NCBI GenBank assembly: GCA_024709225.1
Contig: JANJXC010000010.1
Span: 1-39,040 of the forward strand
DNA: 39,040 bases
From: Gammaproteobacteria bacterium
GTDB taxonomy: Bacteria > Pseudomonadota > Gammaproteobacteria > Thiohalomonadales > Thiohalomonadaceae
Reading direction: 5' to 3'
Positions 20,203-35,272 of the stretch are shown here, in pieces (position 1 is the stretch's first letter; every line of letters starts with the position of its first letter). The notes beneath the pieces were generated by a model. That model was not told the DNA's origin. It was given only the letters and a program-made list of their open reading frames with translations, and searched no databases. The position numbers and the translations under genes were made by a program.

Positions 20203-20266
20203 GGCGCAGCGTAACCCATCGTTCGGCGCTCATCGAAGCCTTTGCTGATGGGTTACGCTGTGCTCC
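20203..20266. repeat. Palindromic intergenic repeat (GTAACCCATC type)
   Basis: The arms GCGTAACCCATC (20209-20220) and GATGGGTTACGC (20247-20258) are perfect; with flanks the pairing runs about 18-20 bp with a few mismatches around a 26-nt spacer. The GATGGGTTACGCTG core is, from memory, a frequent intergenic repeat in many proteobacterial genomes. It lies in the gap between two minus-strand genes. Confidence 0.75.
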
Positions 20267-20327
20267 ACCTAGCCTGCATCTGTTCTTTTCCCGGTGGGGC
20301 GGCGCGAGAGCAAATCAGAACCGTGGC

Positions 20328-20864
20328 TTAGTGCAGCATCAGGCCCGGATGATCAAAATACTGGGTGTAGCTGCTCAGGGCCTGGGCGATCTTTTCCACC
20401 CCCTGGCTGCGCGCCGCCTCGCCCTGCTTTCCATCCAGCAACTCGGTCCCGGCGATCATCTCGCCGATGATGACATGCAGCGCGGCGTCGGCGGCCGGCT
20501 CCAGTTTGCAGTTCTGCACCATGTATTCGATGTTGCTGTGGATGCCGTGGCTGAGCGTGCTGTAGTCGGCACTGGCAGCAGGCTGGTGCAGATGCGGCTG
20601 CATCAGCTCGACGATGCCGTGCATGGCGTGGCGCAGTGCTTCATCGGTGGCCCACTTGTTGCCGTCATTGAGGCTCAATGCAGCCTGGGACGCATGGCTG
20701 TCGTGGCCTCCATGCTCATGGGCGCGTACTTGTTCGCGTTTTTGCAGCGGCTGGTGTTGCGACACGGCATCGTTGTGGGCATGTTGCTGCGGTTCGTGAT
20801 CGCTGCAGCCCGACAGGGCGATGGCGGCGGCGCTGAGAAGCAGGACGGCTTGGATGTGGCGCAT
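20328..20864 (-). CDS. Histidine-rich lipoprotein of unknown function
   Basis: 178 residues with a lipoprotein signal (ALSGC, Cys20). Then comes a linker rich in His and Gln (about ten His between residues 23 and 63), which could bind metal, and a helical domain of about 110 residues with conserved-looking His positions (HAMHGI, HLHQP) and one Cys in MVQNCKLEP. From memory the C-terminal pattern QNCKLEP-ADA-LH-VI occurs in proteins sometimes labelled DnrO; I could not verify this. ATG 20864 begins a proper lipoprotein signal; AGGA lies 12 nt before it, a little far. Probably periplasmic, perhaps metal handling. It lies alone between a permease and cysZ. Confidence 0.75.
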   Translation of the reverse strand: MRHIQAVLLLSAAAIALSGCSDHEPQQHAHNDAVSQHQPLQKREQVRAHEHGGHDSHASQAALSLNDGNKWATDEALRHAMHGIVELMQPHLHQPAASADYSTLSHGIHSNIEYMVQNCKLEPAADAALHVIIGEMIAGTELLDGKQGEAARSQGVEKIAQALSSYTQYFDHPGLMLH

Positions 20865-21035
20865 GGTGGAATCTGTTCCTGTGATGGGGATGATGGTTTG
20901 CATGGGTGCCTGGTGCACGCCCTGTGGAGCATTCCGCAGGCGGAAAAGTTCCGTGCAGGCGGTGACCACGTACGGACAGCGGCCGCATGTGGCGGATGGT
21001 GTGCGTTATCGCAAATTATCCTTGCTGCTCTGCGC

Positions 21036-21785
21036 TCAAGGTGTGCTGTCCTGTTGCAGCCGCTCCACCCACAGGCGCGTGGCCCCGGCGACTGCGGCAG
21101 GCATGACCATGAGATTGACCAGCGGCACCAGGGTGGCTAGCAGCACCGCAGCGCCGAAGCCGAGGCCGAGCAGTGGCTGCCGGCGCAGGCGCCGGCGCTG
21201 GGCGGCAAAGCGCAGGCCGTGGTTGCCGAGCGGGTAGTCCAGATATTGCAGCGCCAGCATCCAGGCGGAGAACAGCGCCCACAGCAGCGGCGCGGCCAGG
21301 TTGATGAATGGCACCAGAAACAGCAGGCCGAGCGGTACGGCCCAGAGCAGGAAATAGCCCAGCTTGCGCAGTTCGTCGAACAGCGCCTGGGGTGTCTCGC
21401 GCAGTGCCTGGCGCAGACTGCCGCCACCCGGTGGCGCGGTGTTGGTCAGCAGCCGCTCCACCGCCTCTGCCAGCAGGCCATTGAACGGGGCAGCAATGAA
21501 GTTGGCGACGAGGGCAAAGGTGAAAAACACGATGATCGCCGCCACCAGGCCGAACACCAGCCACAGCAGCCAGGTGAGCCAGGACAGCCAATCGGGTAGG
21601 GAGGGTGTCAGCGTATCCACCAGGGCGCCGAACTGTCCGGTGGCCAGCCACAGCAGCAGGCCGAATACCAGAATATTGATGGCCAAGGGCAGCAACACGT
21701 AGGGCCACAGGGCGGGGCGCAGCAGCAGCCTGAATCCGGCCAGCAGATACCCAAAACCGGACAGGGGGTGGTGCAGGGGTTCCAT
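21036..21785 (-). CDS. cysZ: CysZ-like sulfate transporter (EI24 family)
   Basis: An inner-membrane protein of 249 residues, close to the 253 of E. coli CysZ. That protein is known to admit sulfate for cysteine synthesis. The start MEPLHHPLSGFGYLLAGFRL and the long hydrophobic hairpin at about 65-100 (LVFGLVAAIIVFFTFALVANF), followed by IAAPFNGLLAEAVE, are typical of the family, as is the later VPFINLAAPLLWAL. The start ATG 21785 is followed by continuous similarity. No other cys genes are in the window, which is common for cysZ. Confidence 0.88.
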   Translation of the reverse strand: MEPLHHPLSGFGYLLAGFRLLLRPALWPYVLLPLAINILVFGLLLWLATGQFGALVDTLTPSLPDWLSWLTWLLWLVFGLVAAIIVFFTFALVANFIAAPFNGLLAEAVERLLTNTAPPGGGSLRQALRETPQALFDELRKLGYFLLWAVPLGLLFLVPFINLAAPLLWALFSAWMLALQYLDYPLGNHGLRFAAQRRRLRRQPLLGLGFGAAVLLATLVPLVNLMVMPAAVAGATRLWVERLQQDSTP

Positions 21786-21870
21786 CGGGTGTCCTCCTCG
21801 TATTTATCGATGCGCGGTGTCGGGCAAGGGCGCGCGGTGCGCAGTCTGCGGTGTCATGGCGCGTGGATTG

Positions 21871-21927
21871 TAGGGTGCGCATCGCCAGGCGCCGCGACAT
21901 ACCTTGTGCTGCGCAGGGCGCACCCTG
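21871..21927. repeat. Palindromic intergenic repeat (TAGGGTGCGC type)
   Basis: TAGGGTGCGC (21871-21880) is mirrored by GCGCACCCTG (21918-21927), nine of ten positions exact plus one G-T pair, around a 37-nt spacer. The TAGGGTGCGC core is a common intergenic repeat motif of proteobacteria. It lies between cysZ and the sugar kinase gene. Confidence 0.65.
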
Positions 21928-21952
21928 CGAGTGTGATCGCCTCCTCGCAGTC

Positions 21953-23260
21953 TCACGTCTTTTGCTGGCCAGCAAGCAGGGTTCGTTGCGCCACCAGCGC
22001 TGCGCCATAGGCGGCCTGCTGATGATGCGGCTCAAGCATCGGCACACGGAGCAGGTCATGACGGAGGGTTGTCCATGCCGCGTTGCGCGCGCCGCCGCCG
22101 ACACTGCGCAGGCTGGTGGGCCACGGTGCGCCGAGTTCGGCCAGCAACTGGTAGCCGCGCCGTTCGATGCGGGCGATGCCCTCCAGCAGGCCCTGAAAGA
22201 ATTTCACGTCGTCGACCGGGCGCGGGGTGAGGCGCGGCGGCAGTACCGGGTCGCAGAGTGGAAAGCGTTCGCCCGGGGCGGGCAGCGGATAGTACTCCAG
22301 GCAGGTGCGCCGCGCGGGTTGCAGGCGCGGCATCAGTTCCGCCATCTGTGCATCGGTAAAAAACTGGCGCAGCACCGCACCGCCGCTGTTGGAGCCGCCG
22401 CCCACCAGCCACAGGTCGCCCAGCGGCTGGCTGTAGACGCCGTATTCCGGCGCGAACACTGGCCGTTCGCTGACCACCTTCAGCACCAGGGTGGAGCCGA
22501 GCGAGGTCACCGCCTCGCCCGGCCGCGCCGCGCCGGTGGCGAGAAAGGCGGCGGTGCTGTCGGTGGTGCCGGCAACGATTGGTGTCTCGGGCGCAAAACC
22601 ATATCGTGCTGCCAGTGCAGGATGGATACTGCCGATGGGGGCCCCAGGCGGCACCACCTGCGGCAACAGGCACCCGGGCACGCGCAGTTGCGCCAGCCAG
22701 GCGGGCCAGCACCGCTGCAGGGCGTCGTAGCCGCTCTTCAGGCAGTTGTTGGCATCGCTGATGCCCCAGCGCCCGCTGAGCAGGCCGTTGAGGTAGTCGG
22801 TCTGGGTGAGCAGGTGGGCGGCCCGTTCCGCGCCGGGTTGCTGGAGCAGCCAGAGCAGCTTGGCGAGGCCGGAGGCGGTGCCGTGGGCGGCAGACTCGCG
22901 CGGCGCCACCTGGGCGATGGCCGCCGCCTCGACGGTGGCACGGCCATCGTTGTACATCAGGGCCGGTCCCAGCGGTAGACCGGCGGCATCGGCCAGCAGC
23001 ACGGTGCCGGAGGTGCCGTCCACGGCGATGGCGCCGATGTGCCCGGCGGGCACGGTACGCACCAGTTGGCCGAGCAGGGCATCGAGGGCGGTGGCCCAGA
23101 GGGACGGCTCCTGTTCCACCGCTGCCCCGTGCCGCATGGGTGGCGGCAGGGGCAGGCTCACCTCGCCCTGCGCCGCACCGTCGGGGTCGATGGCGATGGC
23201 ACGGCAGCCGGAGGTGCCGAAGTCGATGCCGACGGCCAGTGTGCGGTCGTTCCGCGTCAT
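21953..23260 (-). CDS. FGGY-family sugar kinase, probable D-ribulokinase
   Basis: A 435-residue ATP-dependent sugar kinase. FGGY landmarks: Asp13 in GIDFGTSG (phosphate-binding loop 1), DGTSGTVLL near 81-89, the catalytic Asp234 in AGTTDSTAAF, and ADP-binding glycines in SVGGGARNAAW. From memory it matches the cyanobacterial/plant group described as D-ribulose kinase (Synechococcus SePSK) along nearly its whole length, including GEAVTSLGSTLVLK and YYPLPAPGERFP, better than true xylulokinases. The product would be ribulose 5-phosphate. No isomerase or sugar transporter lies beside it, so it may recycle free ribulose. It is divergent from a small lipoprotein gene, 48 bp apart. Confidence 0.85.
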   Translation of the reverse strand: MTRNDRTLAVGIDFGTSGCRAIAIDPDGAAQGEVSLPLPPPMRHGAAVEQEPSLWATALDALLGQLVRTVPAGHIGAIAVDGTSGTVLLADAAGLPLGPALMYNDGRATVEAAAIAQVAPRESAAHGTASGLAKLLWLLQQPGAERAAHLLTQTDYLNGLLSGRWGISDANNCLKSGYDALQRCWPAWLAQLRVPGCLLPQVVPPGAPIGSIHPALAARYGFAPETPIVAGTTDSTAAFLATGAARPGEAVTSLGSTLVLKVVSERPVFAPEYGVYSQPLGDLWLVGGGSNSGGAVLRQFFTDAQMAELMPRLQPARRTCLEYYPLPAPGERFPLCDPVLPPRLTPRPVDDVKFFQGLLEGIARIERRGYQLLAELGAPWPTSLRSVGGGARNAAWTTLRHDLLRVPMLEPHHQQAAYGAALVAQRTLLAGQQKT

Positions 23261-23308
23261 GCGCGACGGCCTATGCTTGAATCAGTCGGGTTCATGAGGA
23301 GACAGATG

Positions 23309-23848
23309 ATGACACGCATCAGGACATTGCTGGTATCCGCGGTCGTTGTGCTGGCGGGTTGTGCCACGCCGGTGCGGGACGAGGGGGCGGCCGGTTATCG
23401 CCTGCCGGTCGGGGCAACGGTGGTATTGCAGCAGGAACTGGCGGTTTCCGCCGGGCATGCGCGGGTGTTTCTGCAACAGGGCCGGGTGGTGGCCAAGCAC
23501 CGCCTCGATGCCTATCGGCCGCACTGCAACTTCGAGCAGCGGGCGGTCAGTGACGGTGCGGCAGTCATTGCCGCCGATCGCTACACGGTGACGGCGGTGA
23601 GCGAGGGGGAGGATTTCATCGTGCAGCGCCGCACCTTCATCTATGCCGCACTGCGCCTGGCGGACGATGACAACAGCCCGTCCCAGGTCAACCGCTATTT
23701 CCACTACAGCCTGGCCTCGCCGCGCCAGCCGGGCGTGATGCGCCTCACCTGCCACGGCGGCTTTGACCTGCCCGGGCGGGCGCAGCTGCCCACCCTGGCC
23801 GACATGCGTGCCGCCCTGGGCGAGGTGGCGGTGGTGGAGCTGCCTTGA
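23309..23848 (+). CDS. Small lipoprotein of unknown function
   Basis: A 179-residue predicted outer- or inner-membrane lipoprotein with the lipobox VLAGC (Cys18). The mature part looks all-beta; two Cys (in RPHCNFEQ and RLTCHGGFD) are spaced as if they form a disulfide in the periplasm. ATG 23309 is preferred over ATG 23306 because AGGAG (23297-23301) then lies 7 nt before it. I do not recognise a named family with certainty; similar unnamed lipoproteins are frequent in gammaproteobacteria. It is alone on the plus strand between the sugar kinase and queF. Confidence 0.75.
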   Translation: MTRIRTLLVSAVVVLAGCATPVRDEGAAGYRLPVGATVVLQQELAVSAGHARVFLQQGRVVAKHRLDAYRPHCNFEQRAVSDGAAVIAADRYTVTAVSEGEDFIVQRRTFIYAALRLADDDNSPSQVNRYFHYSLASPRQPGVMRLTCHGGFDLPGRAQLPTLADMRAALGEVAVVELP

Positions 23849-23873
23849 GGCGGTAGGCCAAGACCTGTCGCGG

Positions 23874-23909
23874 GGGGCGCAGAGAATATGAAGGTATTCC
23901 CTCTGCCCC
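23874..23909. other. Hairpin between convergent genes
   Basis: A GC-rich hairpin with small bulges: GGGGCGCAGAGAATA (23874-23888) pairs with TATTCCCTCTGCCCC (23895-23909) around a 6-nt loop. It lies between the convergent lipoprotein and queF genes. No T-tract follows on either strand, so its role as a terminator is uncertain. Confidence 0.4.
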
Positions 23910-23954
23910 TGCGCGGCGGGTTTGGTTTTGAACGCCGATGGGGTGATGGGGCTG

Positions 23955-24359
23955 TTAGGGCAGGTTCACCGGCTGCGGCGGGTTCCAGTCGGCGGCGCGG
24001 TGTTCCACGACGACGGTGGTATAGATGCCGCCGCGCACGTTGAACTTGCCGGTCAGGCGCATGAAGCGGGGCTGGGTGGCCCGTACCAGGTCGTCGAGGA
24101 TGCGGTTGGTCACCGCCTCGTGGAAGGCGCCTTCCTCGCGGAACGACCAGACGTACATCTTGAGGGACTTCAGCTCCACGCACTTCTGCGCCGGCACGTA
24201 GTCCAGGTACAGGGTGGCGAAGTCGGGCTGGCCGGTCTTGGGGCACAGGCAGGTGAACTCGGGGATCTCGATACGGATGGTATAATCGCGCCCCGGCATC
24301 GGGTTGTCGAAGGTTTCCAGGTCCTTGCTCGGTTGGGTAGGCATGGCAGTGGCTTTCAT
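23955..24359 (-). CDS. queF: NADPH-dependent 7-cyano-7-deazaguanine reductase
   Basis: Reduces preQ0 to preQ1 in the synthesis of queuosine, a modified base in tRNA anticodons. This is the short, single-domain form (134 residues from ATG 24359; 129 if ATG 24344 is used). The catalytic Cys39 in [10 protein letters not shown] and Asp46 are present, as are His80-Glu81 of the substrate pocket; the spacing Cys-Asp (7) and Cys-Glu (42) equals that recalled for the B. subtilis enzyme. No good ribosome binding site precedes either start. A -10-like TAGAAT is at 24380-24385 (minus strand), at the edge of the inverted-repeat element. No other que genes are here. Confidence 0.93.
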   Translation of the reverse strand: MKATAMPTQPSKDLETFDNPMPGRDYTIRIEIPEFTCLCPKTGQPDFATLYLDYVPAQKCVELKSLKMYVWSFREEGAFHEAVTNRILDDLVRATQPRFMRLTGKFNVRGGIYTTVVVEHRAADWNPPQPVNLP

Positions 24360-24379
24360 GGTAGCTTTGCGGGCCGGCG

Positions 24380-24385
24380 ATTCTA
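24380..24385 (-). promoter_or_regulatory. Possible -10 element of queF
   Basis: TAGAAT on the minus strand, 20 nt before the queF ATG; the -35 at 17 bp (TGCAAT) is poor. It touches the end of the inverted-repeat element, so the element may supply the upstream part of the promoter. Confidence 0.3.
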
Positions 24386-24550
24386 GCCCGGATGTTCCAT
24401 GAATTGCACGCGCCCTCGCTTGATCTTTGATTTCACAAGGTATTTTTCTCAGTCGGCCGTAGTCACCGATACGCCGCTCCTTCGAAAAAATCCCTTGTGA
24501 AATCAAATCTGCGGCGCGATGATCGCGCGAATTCATGAAACGTCCGGGCT
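24385..24550. repeat. Composite inverted-repeat element between queF and smc
   Basis: A roughly 166-bp element made of two imperfect inverted arms of about 63-65 nt (24385-24447 and 24486-24550) around a 38-nt centre. Perfect stretches include the 15-bp pair 24426-24440/24493-24507 (TTTGATTTCACAAGG and its complement) and the end motif AGCCCGGA/TCCGGGCT. The right arm also holds a 15-bp palindrome (24514-24528). No transposase gene or clear target-site duplication is seen. It fits a MITE-like or other mobile palindromic element, or a structured RNA. It fills most of the 331-bp gap between the two divergent genes. Confidence 0.75.
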
Positions 24551-24690
24551 GCGAAAAATGACCGGAATGGCATGCGCAATCGTCCCGCATTCCGCATGTG
24601 GCAGGGAGGCCCCGGGCGCTGACGCCCCACCTTCCGTCTTATTGTTTTCCTTGCTTTCCAATTGGTTAGGCTGACACAGACCCAATAATT

Positions 24691-28188
<3,498 letters not shown>

Positions 28189-28193
28189 CCGTT

Positions 28194-31080
<2,887 letters not shown>

Positions 31081-31086
31081 CATATT

Positions 31087-33003
31087 TCAAACCCTGAATC
31101 GTCCCACCAGCGCCCCCAGCTCGTCGGCCAGTCGGCGGATGTCGCCGGAGGCCGCGGCGGTCTGGTGGGACCCCTCGGCGGACATTTCCGCAATGCGGCT
31201 GATGTTGCTGATGTTCTTGTTCAGTTCCTCCGCTACCGCGCTTTGCTCTTCCACCGCGGAGGCGATCTGCGTGTTCATGTCGGAGATGACGCCGACGGCC
31301 GCGGCGATGGCGTCCAGTGATTCGCCGGCGCTGCGTGCCTGATTGACCGTCTCCTGCGCCCGGCTGCGGCCCTTTTCCATGGTGCGGGCGGCGGCGACGG
31401 CGGCCTCCTGCAGCTGCCCGATCATCGATTCAATTTCCTGGGTCGACTTCTGCGTGCGTTGCGCCAGCACGCGCACCTCGTCGGCGACCACCGCAAAGCC
31501 GCGCCCCTGTTCGCCGGCACGCGCGGCCTCGATGGCGGCGTTGAGCGCCAGCAGGTTGGTCTGTTCGGCCACACCACGGATCACATCGAGCACGGCGCCG
31601 ATGTTGCGGCTGTCGGCCTCCAGTTGCTGCATGGCGCTCGCCGCCTGTTCCACTTCGCCGGCCAGGGTATTGATGGCACGGATGGTCTGGCCGACTTCCT
31701 GCTGGCCATGTACGGCCTGCCTGTCGGCGGTAGCAGCGGATTCGGCCGCAGCGCTGGCGCTGCGCGCCACCTCCTGCACGGTGGCGGCCATTTCATTGAT
31801 GGCGGTGGCCACCTGATCGGTTTCCGACTGTTGTTCCTTGATGCCGTGATCGGTTTCGGTGGTGATGGCGTTCATGCGATCGGTGGCGTTATGCAATTGC
31901 CCGGTGGCGCTGGCCACCTGCTGCACCAGCTGCTGGATCTTGGCAGTGAAGCGGTTGAAGGCGTCGGCCAGGCGCGCCAGTTCGTCCTTGCCGCTGGCAT
32001 CCAGGCGCTGGGTCAAATCGCCCTCACCTTCGGCGATGTTCTGCAAGGTCGCAACGGTAACGCAGAGCGGGCGGGTGATGGTGCGCGCCACCAGCCATGC
32101 CAGCAATACGCCCAAGGCCAGGGCCATGGCGCCGATCAGCAGGGTGGTGTTGCGCGCGTCGTTGATGGCCGCCACGAATATGCTGCGATCGGCCGCCAGT
32201 TCCACTACCCCGATGGGCTTGCCGGAGTAGTCCAGCACCGTGTTGGCATAGATGGCCAGCGGCTTGCCACCCAGCTCCAGATGGCGCAGTTGCACCTTGC
32301 CGTCGAAGGCCTGGCGCAATGCGCCGTCCTCGAACAGGTTGACGTTGTCGCCCAGCGTGCTGGCGAAGGTCTGGAACGCGCCGTCCGGCTGGCGGATGCG
32401 GAAGATGATGTCGACGTTGTATGTCGCCTTGAACTGATCGAAGAACGGCTGGCCGAAGGACATGCCGGTCTCCACCGAGCCGATGTGCCTGCCCTGGTGC
32501 AGCACCGGGACCACGCCGCGGATGCCGAGGCCGGCGACACCGCTCTCCAGGCCGGCCACCGGTTTGCGCTCGGCGTTGGTCTGCACCACGGTGTGGCGGA
32601 AGGAGGACAAATCATCGCCGAACTTGTTCGGCATATGCACGCGGAAGAAGGTGGTGGCCGGCGGGGTGTGGTACTGCATCTGCACCACGGCGTAGTTCTT
32701 CTTCATTTCCGCAAAGGCCGGCAGCAGCATTTCACCCAGGCGTTCGCGCTGGCCGTTGGCCATCGCCTGCTGGAAGTCGGGCACCTGGGCCAGCAGAACG
32801 GCCAGCGTTTCCGCCAGCCGGCCCTCGGCCGCGATCTGGTTCATCATGGTCTGATAATGACGATTGAGGGAGCGGCGCTCGTTGTCGCTGATCAGGTCGT
32901 TGATCTTGCCGAGGACGACCGGGATGATGACGGCGAGGGCCAGAACCAGAACCAGCGTGGAGCCCAGTTGAATACGCGTACCGATGCGCAGGTTGTTCAG
33001 CAT
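31087..33003 (-). CDS. Methyl-accepting chemotaxis protein with Cache-type sensor
   Basis: A transmembrane chemoreceptor of 638 residues that should signal to CheA/CheW. Order: first membrane helix (about 12-32), a periplasmic sensor of about 250 residues that looks like a double Cache domain ([18 protein letters not shown], then [20 protein letters not shown]), second helix (near 290-310), HAMP, and the signalling coiled coil with the conserved tip [23 protein letters not shown] 33003 is chosen (GGAG 9 nt before); upstream in-frame starts at 33018 and 33048 lack a binding site. No CheR-binding pentapeptide is at the C-terminus (it ends VGRFRV). The ligand is unknown. It is a stand-alone gene, convergent with ligA. 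Confidence 0.93.
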   Translation of the reverse strand: MLNNLRIGTRIQLGSTLVLVLALAVIIPVVLGKINDLISDNERRSLNRHYQTMMNQIAAEGRLAETLAVLLAQVPDFQQAMANGQRERLGEMLLPAFAEMKKNYAVVQMQYHTPPATTFFRVHMPNKFGDDLSSFRHTVVQTNAERKPVAGLESGVAGLGIRGVVPVLHQGRHIGSVETGMSFGQPFFDQFKATYNVDIIFRIRQPDGAFQTFASTLGDNVNLFEDGALRQAFDGKVQLRHLELGGKPLAIYANTVLDYSGKPIGVVELAADRSIFVAAINDARNTTLLIGAMALALGVLLAWLVARTITRPLCVTVATLQNIAEGEGDLTQRLDASGKDELARLADAFNRFTAKIQQLVQQVASATGQLHNATDRMNAITTETDHGIKEQQSETDQVATAINEMAATVQEVARSASAAAESAATADRQAVHGQQEVGQTIRAINTLAGEVEQAASAMQQLEADSRNIGAVLDVIRGVAEQTNLLALNAAIEAARAGEQGRGFAVVADEVRVLAQRTQKSTQEIESMIGQLQEAAVAAARTMEKGRSRAQETVNQARSAGESLDAIAAAVGVISDMNTQIASAVEEQSAVAEELNKNISNISRIAEMSAEGSHQTAAASGDIRRLADELGALVGRFRV

Positions 33004-33192
33004 TGTTGTTTTCTCCATGACTGTACGCTGAGGCGGTCCCGCAACCACATCGCAGACGAGACCCTTGGGTTAGTGTAAGCCACTCACTGGAAAATGTGAG
33101 CAGGGTCACACCGATGTGCCGTGGAAAAAGCTGTCGGCTGGGGCGGCCGGGGATGAGAGGGGCGCCGGGAAGGCGGGGGAGGGGGAAAGGCG

Positions 33193-33224
33193 CCAGGCGA
33201 CAGCAGCAGGCTGCTGTCGCCTGG
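33193..33224. terminator. Hairpin after the parvulin gene
   Basis: A perfect 14-bp stem (CCAGGCGACAGCAG 33193-33206 with its complement 33211-33224) and a 4-nt loop, 10 nt after the end of the parvulin gene. The minus-strand tail is CGCCTTTCCCCC, so the T-tract is poor; termination is likely but not certain. Confidence 0.6.
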
Positions 33225-33234
33225 CAGTCGTCGG

Positions 33235-34029
33235 TTACTTGGCCTTGATGTCGATCTTGGCGCCGCTGCGCAGTTTCTCCAGGTAGACAGCGATGTGACG
33301 CTGCTGCAGGAAGTTCTGCAGCTGCGGCTTCACCGTCTCGTAGTCCGGTGCCTTGCCCTGACGGGTATCATCCAGGGCGATGACGTGCCAGCCGAACTGG
33401 GTCTCTACCGGGGTCTTGCTGTAGCTGCCCTTTTTCATGCCGGCTACGGCCTTGGCAAAGGGCTCCACCATCTGCCCGGCCGGGAACCAGCCCAGGTCAC
33501 CGCCATCCTGGGCCGATGAGTCGAGGGATTTTTCGTTGGCCAGGGTGGAGAAATCGGCACCGCGATCCAGCGCCGTGATCAGGGCCTTGGCCTCATCTGC
33601 AGTCTTCACCAGGATATGGCGGGCCTTGTACTCCTGCTGCTGCATCTTGGGCAGCTGGGCCTGATACTCCTTCTTCATCTCGTCTTCGGTGACGGGACTG
33701 GACTGCATGGCCTCGCGCACGGCGGCATTGAGCAGGATCTTCACCCGCACCTGTTCCAGCTCGGCCATGACGTCGGCACGCTTGTCCAGCTTCTGCTTCA
33801 GCGCATCCTGATATACCAGCTCGCGCGACACCAGCTCATCGATGATCAGGTCGCGGCGCTGGGCCTGCTCTTCCGACAGCTTGAAGTCGCGGACATAACC
33901 GTCGACGTCCTTTTGCTGGATGCTGCGACCGTTGACCGTCGCCACGACGTCGGTGGGGGCGGCGTGAATGGGGGTGGCCATGGCGAGGCACAGCGCCGAG
34001 GCAGTCAGAATCTTCCATTGCAGTTTCAT
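33235..34029 (-). CDS. Periplasmic parvulin-type peptidyl-prolyl isomerase
   Basis: A 264-residue exported foldase of the SurA/PpiC/PrsA type. The signal peptide is residues 1-23 (ends IHAAP). An N-terminal helical chaperone part (about 25-125) precedes the parvulin rotamase domain (about 133-230: ARHILVKTADEAKALI, GGDLGWFPAGQMVEPF, then TQFGWHVIALDD). AAGGAAA precedes ATG 34029. It would help fold outer-membrane or periplasmic proteins. It is the last gene after yciB-yciI-bolA on the same strand, a grouping seen in several gamma- and betaproteobacteria; gaps are short (14 nt after bolA), so one operon is likely. Confidence 0.92.
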   Translation of the reverse strand: MKLQWKILTASALCLAMATPIHAAPTDVVATVNGRSIQQKDVDGYVRDFKLSEEQAQRRDLIIDELVSRELVYQDALKQKLDKRADVMAELEQVRVKILLNAAVREAMQSSPVTEDEMKKEYQAQLPKMQQQEYKARHILVKTADEAKALITALDRGADFSTLANEKSLDSSAQDGGDLGWFPAGQMVEPFAKAVAGMKKGSYSKTPVETQFGWHVIALDDTRQGKAPDYETVKPQLQNFLQQRHIAVYLEKLRSGAKIDIKAK

Positions 34030-34043
34030 GGGGTTTCCTTTGG

Positions 34044-34310
34044 TCAGGTTTCATCAGGGGTGCGCGCCTCGATGCTGAGGGCATGCACTTCGTTTTGCTG
34101 CATCAGTTCGGCCAGGGCGGCGTAGACCATGCGGTGACGCTGCAGCGTGCCCTGGCCGCGAAACGCCTCGGCGACGATGCTGACGCGGAAATGGCCGCCG
34201 CCGCCGGCACTGGCATGACCGGCATGCTTGCGGCTGTCGTCGATGATCTCCAGCGCCTGCGGCGCCAGACTGGCGGTAAGGCGTTCGCGGATGGCATCCA
34301 CACGGTTCAT
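34044..34310 (-). CDS. bolA: BolA-family protein
   Basis: An 88-residue protein of the BolA family, which works with monothiol glutaredoxins in iron-sulfur cluster handling and can affect cell shape and stress response. Conserved elements include the start [13 protein letters not shown], the [11 protein letters not shown] strand and the [13 protein letters not shown] helix, with His in the QRHRMVY segment. It overlaps yciI by 4 nt (ATGA) and is followed by the parvulin gene. BolA-family members differ; I assign family, not a specific paralogue. Confidence 0.92.
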   Translation of the reverse strand: MNRVDAIRERLTASLAPQALEIIDDSRKHAGHASAGGGGHFRVSIVAEAFRGQGTLQRHRMVYAALAELMQQNEVHALSIEARTPDET

Positions 34311-34606
34311 GGCAATACCTTTTTGAAGGGTTTCACATCGACCCTGGCATACACGCCGGCGGTCACATAGGGGTCGGCCTGGGCCCAGTCCTGTGCCGCC
34401 TGCAAGGAGGCAAATTCGGCGACCACCAGGCTGCCGCTGAAGCCGGCCGGGCCGGGATCCTCATTGTCGATGGCCGGGTGCGGGCCGGCCAGCAGCAGGC
34501 GTCCCTCGGCCTTGAGCTGCTCCAGGCGCTTGAGGTGGTCGGGCCGTGCCTTGAGGCGGCGCGACAGGCTGTCGGCGGCGTCGGTGCCGAGGATGGCGTA
34601 GTACAT
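34307..34606 (-). CDS. yciI: YciI-like protein
   Basis: A 99-residue protein with the ferredoxin-like YciI fold. It begins [14 protein letters not shown] and carries [22 protein letters not shown] and the DPYVTAGVY end; His and Asp in the family (R-x-x-H, and D of DPY) are proposed catalytic residues, but the reaction is unknown. ATG 34606 is chosen because the frame upstream is inside yciB; its start overlaps the yciB stop (TAATG). It sits in yciB-yciI-bolA-parvulin. Confidence 0.92.
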   Translation of the reverse strand: MYYAILGTDAADSLSRRLKARPDHLKRLEQLKAEGRLLLAGPHPAIDNEDPGPAGFSGSLVVAEFASLQAAQDWAQADPYVTAGVYARVDVKPFKKVLP

Positions 34607-35157
34607 TAGTCGCTCCCCTGGCCGTCGGGTTCCGTCTTGACGTGACGCGCCAGGTAGAAGGCCTGCGCCACTATGAAGGCCAGGGTGAGGCCCATCATGC
34701 CGAACAGCTTGAAGTTGACCCAGGTGTCGGTATCGAAGTGGTACACCACGTACAGGTTGGCGCCGCCGAGCAGGAGGAAGAAGGTGGCCCAGCCCAGGTT
34801 GAGGCGCTGCCAGATGGCCGCGGGCAGGGCGATGGCGCTGCCCATCATGCGCTCCACCAGGGTCTTGCGGCCGATGAACTGGCTGCCGAGGAAGGCGGCG
34901 CCGAACAGCCAGTTGACCACCGTGGGTTTCCACTTGATGAAGTCTTCGTTGTGCAGCCACAGGGTGGCGCCGCCGAGCACGGCGATGAGGCCGAGGGTGA
35001 CCAGGTGCATGGTCTCGAAACGGCGGTGGCGCCACCAGAACCAGCCCACCTGGATGAAGGAGGCGGCGATGGCCACGGCCGTCGCCGCATAGATGCCGTA
35101 CAGTTTGTAGGCCAGGAAAAACAGCAGGACGGGGAACAGATCGAACAGCAGTTTCAT
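34606..35157 (-). CDS. yciB: Inner-membrane septation protein YciB
   Basis: A 183-residue, five-helix inner-membrane protein of the YciB/IspZ (intracellular septation protein A) family, linked to cell-envelope synthesis and division. The start [21 protein letters not shown] and later [22 protein letters not shown] with [10 protein letters not shown] are hallmark segments. It is the first gene of a four-gene minus-strand operon. It is divergent from yciV; the 115-bp gap serves both directions. Confidence 0.95.
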   Translation of the reverse strand: MKLLFDLFPVLLFFLAYKLYGIYAATAVAIAASFIQVGWFWWRHRRFETMHLVTLGLIAVLGGATLWLHNEDFIKWKPTVVNWLFGAAFLGSQFIGRKTLVERMMGSAIALPAAIWQRLNLGWATFFLLLGGANLYVVYHFDTDTWVNFKLFGMMGLTLAFIVAQAFYLARHVKTEPDGQGSD

Positions 35158-35272
35158 GAAGGTTTAGACGCGCTTGCCCAGTATCTGACTATTGCGCGCC
35201 ACTTTAGCACAACCCTTGCCGCAGAAGCATGAACAACATCCCGCCAGGCCCTTGGGGTAGAATGGCGCCCCT

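Noticed and set aside
24281..24286. Perfect TATAAT on the plus strand inside queF
   Set aside because: No -35 at a suitable distance and no gene to serve; most likely chance within a coding region.
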